Positions 13,501 through 22,178 of a stretch of DNA of 64,000 bases are shown piece by piece. The position numbers and the translations under genes are program-made. Below the pieces are notes generated by a model. That model made no database searches. It was not told the DNA's origin and saw only the letters and a program-made list of their open reading frames with translations. Position 1 is the stretch's first letter. Every line of letters starts with the position of its first letter. The DNA lies in contig CM018041.1 in NCBI GenBank assembly GCA_008638375.1, positions 6,377,501-6,441,500 of the forward strand. The letters are read 5' to 3'. This DNA is from Nyssa sinensis. Its lineage: Eukaryota > Streptophyta > Magnoliopsida > Cornales > Nyssaceae.

Positions 13501-16500
13501 TCAGGCTTGCGGGTCAACCTTGGCAAAAGCAGCATTACTCCGGTTGGGGCGATTCCTGAGTTGGACGTATTAGCTAGTACTTTGGGCTGTAGTGTGGGCA
13601 GTTTTCCCTCGACTTATTTGGGTCTTCCGCTGGGTGCTTCTCCGCGTTCAGTTGGGATATGGGATCCTGTAATTGGAAGATTCCTCAGGAAGTTGTCAGG
13701 TTGGAAAGCTCAGTTTCTGTCTAAGGGAGGCAGACTCACTCTTGTCAAAAGCACTCTAGCCAATCTCCCTACCTATTTCATGTCTCTTTTCCCTATTCCC
13801 AAGACTGTGAGTAGGAAACTGGAGAAGATTCAGAGAGACTTCTTATGGGGTCATTTAGGGGAGAGCAAAAAGATTCACCTAGTTGCTTGGGACAGAATTC
13901 GGAGGCCGATGACTCATGGGGGTTTAGGGGTAAAAGACTTGGGTACTTTCAACAAAGCCCTATTAGGGAAATGGTTATGGAGATTTGGGGAAAGCACTGG
14001 GGAACTTTGGCGGGAGATCATTGCTTCTAAGTATGGGTGTGATCCTGGAGGTTGGTGTTCAGGCAGAGTTGAGGGGTCAAGGGGATGTGGCCCATGGGGT
14101 TACATCAGAGATGGGTGGTTGACCTTTATGGTAAGATGCCGCTATATCCTTGGAAGTGGTAGTAGGGTGAAATTTTGGGATGATGCCTGGGTCGGGGACG
14201 AGTCGCTAAGGGTGAAATTTCCTAGGTTATATAGTCTGGCTAACAATAAAGAGGCTTGGGCTAGTGAGTGTTTGGAGAAAGTTGGAAACAAGCTTATTTG
14301 GGCTCCCTGTTTTAGGAGAGACTTCTTTGATTGGGAGTTAGAAGAGGTGGGCTCTTTCCTCCGTTTCCTTAATGGTTTCCGGGCCTGTGAAGATAGGGAG
14401 GATCAGAGAGATTGGAGGCCAGATAAGAAATCCTTCTCTGTCCGTTCTTTCTACAAAAGCATGTTTGTTTCAGTTACTTCTCCCTTCCCGTGGAAGCTAA
14501 TTTGGCACTCAAAAGTCCCCCCTAAAGCCTCTTTCTTTGCTTGGGAGGCTTCTTGGAAGGCAATTTTAACGGCGGACAACCTTAGGAAACGAGGCTTCTC
14601 TATGGCGAGTAGATGCTACCTTTGCAAGTGTGAGGAGGAAAGGGTGGACCACTTACTCATCCACTGCCACGTATCATGGAGTTGCTGGAATGTCATCTTT
14701 TCTCTTTTTGGTTTCTCATGGGTAATGCCAGGCTCAGTTAAAGATCTTTTGTTGGCTTGGGAAGGCTTCAACTTCCCAAAGGAGATTAAGCAAGTTTGGA
14801 GAATAGCTCCAATATGCCTCATATGGAGCATCTGGACAGAAAGGAACAAACGTGTTTTTGAAGATTTGGAGCTTGCTACTCCTATTCTTAAAGATGTTTT
14901 TTTACGTACTTTATTTTTTTGGGCCAAAGAGGCTTTACCTGTAAATGTCTCTTCTTTTGTAGTCTTTTTGGATTCTCTAAATCAGATGTAATCTGTTGGG
15001 GCTCTTGCCCTTGATGCCCTTCTTGGGCACATATATATATATACAAATTTACTTATCAAAAAAAAAAATAAATGAAGTCTAGAAATGCTTCTGGAGTATT
15101 ATGTGATTGTGAAATAATATTATGTTACAAACTTTTTTGATAAGTTAAACTTCATTAATAAGCATCAAGGGGGTGTGCCTGTATATAGAAAGTATACCAA
15201 AACTACAAAAACTATACCCCAAACCCCAATCAGAACACATGTAAAGCCTCATCTTACTTAAAAACTGTACAAAACATCTATAAACAGGAAATAATTCCCT
15301 GTGATCCAAAAAAATTGAGCGCTCAACATAACGTGTTTTACTATCCAAATGGGAGACTCCATACCGTTAAAGGACCTCCTATTCCTTTCACTCCATAAGC
15401 TCTACAAGAGACAAGAGTTGGGCCACTTTCCACAGTTCCCTTTTCAAGTGCCGCACCCTACTCCTCCAACACGATAGGAGCTCTTTTGTTGAGCCTCAAC
15501 ATCACCTACTACATTCTAAAAAGGCATAGCAAAGCCGTCCACGCTGAACAATGCAGCAACAAGTGATTGACCAACGCTGTATCCCTCTTGCATAAGCAAC
15601 ACCTGTGAAGTGCAATCTGCCGCCTCTTAATAAGATTATGAATGGTCAAAATCCTTTCTAAGGCAGCAGTCCAACCGATGAAAGTAACCTTTAAAGGTGC
15701 TTTGGGGCGCCAAATAGCTATCCAAGGAAAACCCTGTTTACGGACCTTACACAGAATCCGATAAAAGGATCTAACCTTAAAGATATCCTTTGTTAAAGCA
15801 GCCTATCTCAAAAAATATTCCTTAGAAGCTACCACAACTTGACCGTACAAGAGTGGAAAGAACTCCCCAACCTCCTCTAACTCCCAATTCTGCAGCAGTC
15901 TATGAAAACGAATGTCACACACTTCACCATTGTCAGATTCTCTGTGATAATTGGCCACTATAGAGGCTGAAGGTTTACTGCTATCTGGAACAACTCCAGA
16001 ATGGAGCTTGAGAGCAGACCATCCCCACACCAATGAACCCTCTAGAATCTGACTCGCAAGCCGTACCCCACCTTCCATCTAACATGCTTAGGAACTCATC
16101 CCACACCTACCAAATACTGCGTCCCCCCCCCCCCCCCCCCAAAAAAAAAAAAAAACCAATAAGACAAACAAACGTCTCTCGAATGTCAACCCCCCCTCAC
16201 TTCTATATTTACCCTTCACGATTCTCCTTCAAAGACTATCCCTTCCTACCCCCACACCGGCACAGCCCACAACCAGTTCCCTGGAAGGGTCCCGATTAAA
16301 CCCTTAACTTCACCCCTATCCCCCCTCTTGAACTGGAGAACAAATAATCTTCCAGTCCACTAAATGAGACTTGAATTCATCCTTAAGAACCGCACCCCCC
16401 CCCCCCCCCCCCCCCCCAACACAAAAAAAAAAAAATCCTGTTGAAGTTTCTCTAGTCACTTTGCGACAATAGCTGGAATAGGAAACAAAGACAAAGTATG

Positions 16501-19500
16501 TGGGTAAGCTGACAAAGTTATCTTTTTTTAAGTGTATCCCTGCCTCATTTCTATAAGTATTATTTGTTAGATTGTGCCAATCTTCTCTTTCACCGCTCAA
16601 TGACCCCATCCCGAACACTACTAGCTTTTACCAAGGAGCCCAGTGGAAGTACCAAATCTGTTCTTGGGAGTGATCCAAGCTTACAGCTTAAAATGCCTGC
16701 CAACCTAACCATCTTCTCAACCTCCCCCTCCGGGATCACCTTAGTTTTATACAAATTAATCTTCAAGCACGAAAGTGCCTGGAAACAAATAAGAAAGCAC
16801 CTCAATTATCTCAACTACAACTCTTCTATAGCACAAAAAACTAATGTTACATATTACATTTTAAAAAAGTACTTATGAGGCCAATTATGCTCTATGGTAT
16901 TGAATGTTGGGTTGTCGAGAAGAATCTATAAAAATTTAATGTATCTGGAATTAAGATGTTGAGTTCGATGGTCACAATTTGAGAGTGAATGTATTCAAGC
17001 GAAGTTAGAGGTGTCACCATGTGCATTACTCGTGACCCTTCTAGTGATTTTTATCCTTAGGCATTCATAGTATCTTTGTTGTAATTTTAGGATAGTAGAG
17101 AGAATACAGTGAAGCATTAACTTTGAATGGATCTAACAAACATTGGAGTTTTGTGTGTGTTTACATCCTGTTCTTGTATCCATTATAACTTTCTTTGGAA
17201 AAACATTATTATTGATTTTGTCCCTCTCATTCTTTTTTGTCTTATATTTTAGACTCTTTTGTCGGCACCCACTTTACTGAAGAAAAGTCTTTAAGACATG
17301 GAGCTCTCTTCTATGTCTAATATATTACCAAATTTTAACCTATGAAATTTTCAAGCTGACACGGTTGTGGGAAATTCTCGTATAGTTCATGTGGACATAG
17401 GTTGAGCCCCCTCTAGCACTTTTGTTTATAATACTATTACTTGCCTTAAAAAATATTATTATAAACTCGCTTTGTCTCGTATTTATAGAGCTTTCTTTGG
17501 AATTCCAACTTTTTAAGGAATTTTTTATATATATTTGAGTTGTGGGAAGTTTTGAATTTCCAATTTTATCTTCCACTTAATTTAAAATTTCACTCTTTAG
17601 TTTTGGTGGTAAATTTCACCATAAGGGTAGTTTTGGAATGTTGCTAATACATTGATTTTCAAATTAGACTTATATTTTGGGACATCCCGAAAAGGAAAGA
17701 GGGACTATAAAATTGGGACGGAGTGATTATTTAATTGAGAGTGACATAGTTTGATTGTTCATATGCATTTTGGGTTTTTGCATAATCACATAACCACAAC
17801 CAAAATTAGAATGAAAAAACTTGATAGTTTTGGTCTTATATTTATCTGTCAGTGTTATGATTGATGAAAGCATGAATTTGTTATTGACACCCGGTGCTTA
17901 AAAGATTTGTATCTATTTAGCAATGATTCTCCTTTTCTTGGAGTTGAGTCTACTATATAAATAATGGCCCAAAATGTGTAATATATTAGTTCCTTTATTT
18001 CTTTTCTAGCAAACATTTTTATTAAGCTGGTCTGGGTATAAGTCACAGATAAGGTAGTTTGTGTTAACACATTTTTGGGTTTTAAATTTGGTGATGGATG
18101 TGTAATTTGGTTCCTACCTCAAGAGGCACTTACCTATCCAGAAAAAATATGTGTGTGTAATTTGGTGTAGAGGAAAATTTCTTCCAAAATGGTTATAATG
18201 TGTGAGGAAGCTCAATAAAATGCAAATCAACTATTGATTCATTCCTTGGTAACAAGGAACCTGTGGATCCTCCTCTTTTCACTTTTTAGGGTTCAGCTTG
18301 ATATAAGGTTATAATTGGCATATAGCTCCCTTTTTTTTTTTTTTTTCATTTTCTTTAGTGCTTTGAATGCATCACATGGACATGGATTTTGGCCTCTTCG
18401 CACTATTAGTGAATTTTTACTTATTGAAGAAAAGGGGGTTTTAAACATCATCCAGTCCCACCAGGACTAAGAAGTAGAAATTTGTTTGCCTCAATGTGAT
18501 TCCTGGTTAACATGTATCAGGATCATGATTGAGGTGAGCTTGCTTCGTTTTCTATGGTAAATTCATTTATATTTCCTATTTGTTTTGCAAGGTCCAGGAT
18601 ACAGCTTCAAATATCTTATGGTATGTTAATTCTACTAATTAATAGATGTTCATAGTGTGGAGTTGAGTTAGGGAGCACATGCTATGGCAATTGAATTAGT
18701 TCATCTCGTCCTACATAACATTTGAATTGACTGTTTGTATTTTAGCTTTCATGTGATATAAGCAGAGAAACACTTACACTCCTTGGGAGTAGCTGTATCC
18801 TTCTTTGACACCTGTTGGAACTTGGACACCGACACATCTTGAACACTCTTACACGTGTTTGACACATCTTGAACATGTCCATAATTTAAAATTAAAATTG
18901 TTAAACTTTTGACATTTTAGATTATTCTTGGACATTCACAAGCATGTGACTATTACCTTTTTCTTTAATGTGTGTGTGTGTGTGTGGAAAGAAAGGAATA
19001 ATTGTAAATAAAATCCATATACATATCTATTACATACAAAAACTCCTGTGCTTTCTCTGTCTTTGTGCATGTGACGGGTGATTATTGATTATTATGATTC
19101 GATCCACAAGTGACAAATTTCATGTTCTAAATATTAGCTATACTTTTCATTAAGTAATGTTTGTCGTATACTAATTTTTAGATGTATTAAATATATTTCT
19201 TAGTTTTTGTGTGTATGCCGCCCTACTTTTTTAAGACTTTCTGTGTTAGTTTGTGCTTGTCACATTGCATTTGTCTTGTATCCGTGTTCATGCTTCTGAG
19301 AGCATAGGAGTATTTTAGGATTTCAATAAATGACTTCTGTTTTGTTTTCTTTATTTATTTATTTTTTCTCTCTCATATTGGTGAGTCGGAGAGGTCATTT
19401 TACATGACCAAATTGTGGGTTCAAAAGCTGTTGTAACTTGTAATATACATGGCTATGATTTTTTTATCTCCAAGAACATCCAAAGTGTTGTTTAGTTAAT

Positions 19501-22132
19501 TCATAGATCAATACAGAATCTTTCAGTTCTCTAATTAATTCATCACACACTTCCCATCTTTCCTTGGGGTCATCATTAATATACATCTTGAATTCTTGAT
19601 TCAGCAGCGTGATAAATTCTCAAGTTTCCATTTTGATGGTCTTTTCTTCCCCAAATAAAATTTTCCAATCTTTTCCCTTTTTTGTATATGGGTTCGCCCT
19701 CCTTGGGCGCCATTAATATATATGCATATACTTTTACTGGTCAACAAAAAAAAAAAAGAATTTGGCCTTGACACTGACCGTCGTAATTACAATGCAGCTG
19801 GGCCATGAGTTCCTTGACTCTGAAAGGCAAACCTTCTGAACAAACTCCACTTGCTTTGGGAAATTCTAGCACGCATCTTACTTCTGCAGCCTCCAACGCC
19901 AGCTCAGGTATGGATCTGGATTGCTTATTTGGTTTTCACATTGTGTTTACATGCAATGCAAGTTTTATTTGATTCCTTATTTTGCTTGCATGCCCACCTC
20001 CTGGCAACGGGATTTTTGGATTTAATTGAAATGATCAAAACCAATTCTGATCATTAATTTTTATCAAAATTTCAAGGTTAAAGAACTTATTCTTAATTTT
20101 TTTGGGGGGGTTCATAATCTATCCACTAATTATTAAAGAAACTAGGGAAAAGGTATTGGGGCATGATTGTGATTTTCCTTTGTCCTTGTATACCTCCTTT
20201 TTCAACCATTGTTTTTTAACTGGAACATGTCAACCATGGTAATGAACTGAACATGTACGAAATTTATGAAGTTGTAATGTACATTGGTGTAATTCCTATT
20301 CCCTTAAGTTTATGGTAATGTACATTGGTGTAATTCATTTTTTTATACAAGCATAATGAGAACGAATGTTCCAAGGAAAATTTAATGTTGAACATTATTG
20401 TAATAAGGGAAGTGCTTGATGCAAGCTTCACTTTTAAACTGATGGTACACTGCTGGAATGAAGAGACAAAATCAATATAGCTAAGGGCAAAAGGCACCCT
20501 TAAGGTGCTAAATCCTATATTGCCCAAGGACAAGGTGACAAAAAGGCACTAACCTAATTGAAGTAAGGCATTAACAAAATAATAAATAATTATATTAAAC
20601 ATTAGGAGTTTAGTTATTGTAAGTTAAACAATATCTTTATAATTATAATAGTTCTTATGTTGCACAAAACAAATCTTATATTAGGAATGACTTTTCAAAG
20701 TAATGAAATTATTCTAAATTTTTTTTGTGATATATGAAAGTTATAAAATACTTAAAATAAAGTTGCCTATGCTTGATTTTGTGGTGAGTTTTGGCTGTAG
20801 AAAGCTTCTAGGTTTAGGGTTCTAAAGAGTAGAATAAAGTGCCAGGGTTTGGAAATGGTTTGAGGTTGAAATTGGCTTGATTTCAAAATTGATAGGTTGC
20901 AAGATTTTCAGAAAAAGAAGGGTTTATAAATTCGACGACTATTTTAAAGCTCTATGTGGTAAAACTATATAGGTCACGGGTTCGAGTTGCGGAAACAACC
21001 TTTTACTCATGGGAGTAAAGCTACATACATCGAACCCTCCTATGTCCCTGCAATGGCAGGAACCTCGTGCATTGGGACTGCCCTTTTATGTGTTAAATTA
21101 GAGGCCAATGGGTAGGAGAATGGGTTAAGGTTGATTGGGACTTCCCTTTTATGGTATGATTTTATGGTTGAAAATTGAAATATGTGCTTTGAATAGTAAT
21201 TCGAGAATAGTAGATTAAGAGAAGAAGAGGAGCAGCAGAAGACTATGGGAGTCTCTCATAAAATGCTTACAATTCACCCTCGCAAGAATTAAGTCAAATC
21301 ACACAAATACAATCTCAAATGCTCATAATTCAACTCTTAATGGGTATGAAGATTACATAGTTTTTATACGATGATGGGCTTTCCAACTCATGCTTACATT
21401 ATGACTCTAAAATAGGAAAGTAAGAAACTTTGACTAATAAAAAATGTTTAAACTAATTAAGACATCAAATAAATTCAAATAGCATTATTTGACCCAAAAT
21501 AAGAGCGATGAACCATAACTAAATCTAGAAATTACCAAAATACTCAAGTAGAAACTACCAAAATACTCGACTTGCAAAACTTAATAATAATAAATTTGTC
21601 CAGTATTCACATAAAATAAGACTGAATTTATCCCTAAACTCCATTGCACGTGTTCCCAAGCATGCTCCAATTAGTAGTTCCCAATTTTCCCTTGTTAGTA
21701 TGCTCCACATCATCTTGCCTTTTCTCGATGGATATTCTAAACCTTATTTTTACCCGTCTCTTATGCAGAATATTTTTATCCATTGTATACATAGAGATTT
21801 TGAGTGAATAAAGAACAAAAAAAAATTAAATTATGAATTAAAAAATGAAAATAAATGAGAGATATGAAGACAAGTTTTGAATGAAATTTAAAAAAAAAAA
21901 AAATTGTTACAAAGGTATAAAAACGCATTGTTTGTTGGTCAAAGAATCAACAACATAATATAGAAAGGGGTGGAGAGGGGAAAGATGACCACAGTATGTG
22001 AGAGAAAATACAAAATTCAAAAATGTTCAATATAGTGGCAGATATAGAAAATAATATAGGGGTGAACATAAATTTTGAATGAATTAAAAAGATATGTTAA
22101 TATATTATAGAGCTGTTGGTTGAAGACCCAGC

Positions 22133-22178
<46 letters not shown>

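Larger units (their letters stand above)
11250..19797 (+). other. 8.5-kb SCYL1-like intron
   Basis: This intron separates the exon ending ...PANASLLG from the one starting WAMSSLTLKG (glycine codon split 2+1). It holds the LINEs at 12498, 15130 and 19672, an RTE-like fragment at 16875, a Stowaway-like MITE at 17464 and a diverged copy of the ggacac repeat at about 18770-19310. The remaining stretches (11250-12490, 17730-18770) show no recognised gene. Confidence 0.85.

Noticed and set aside
14616..14927. Minus-strand 103-codon frame
   Set aside because: Antisense shadow of the LINE zf-RVT coding sequence.
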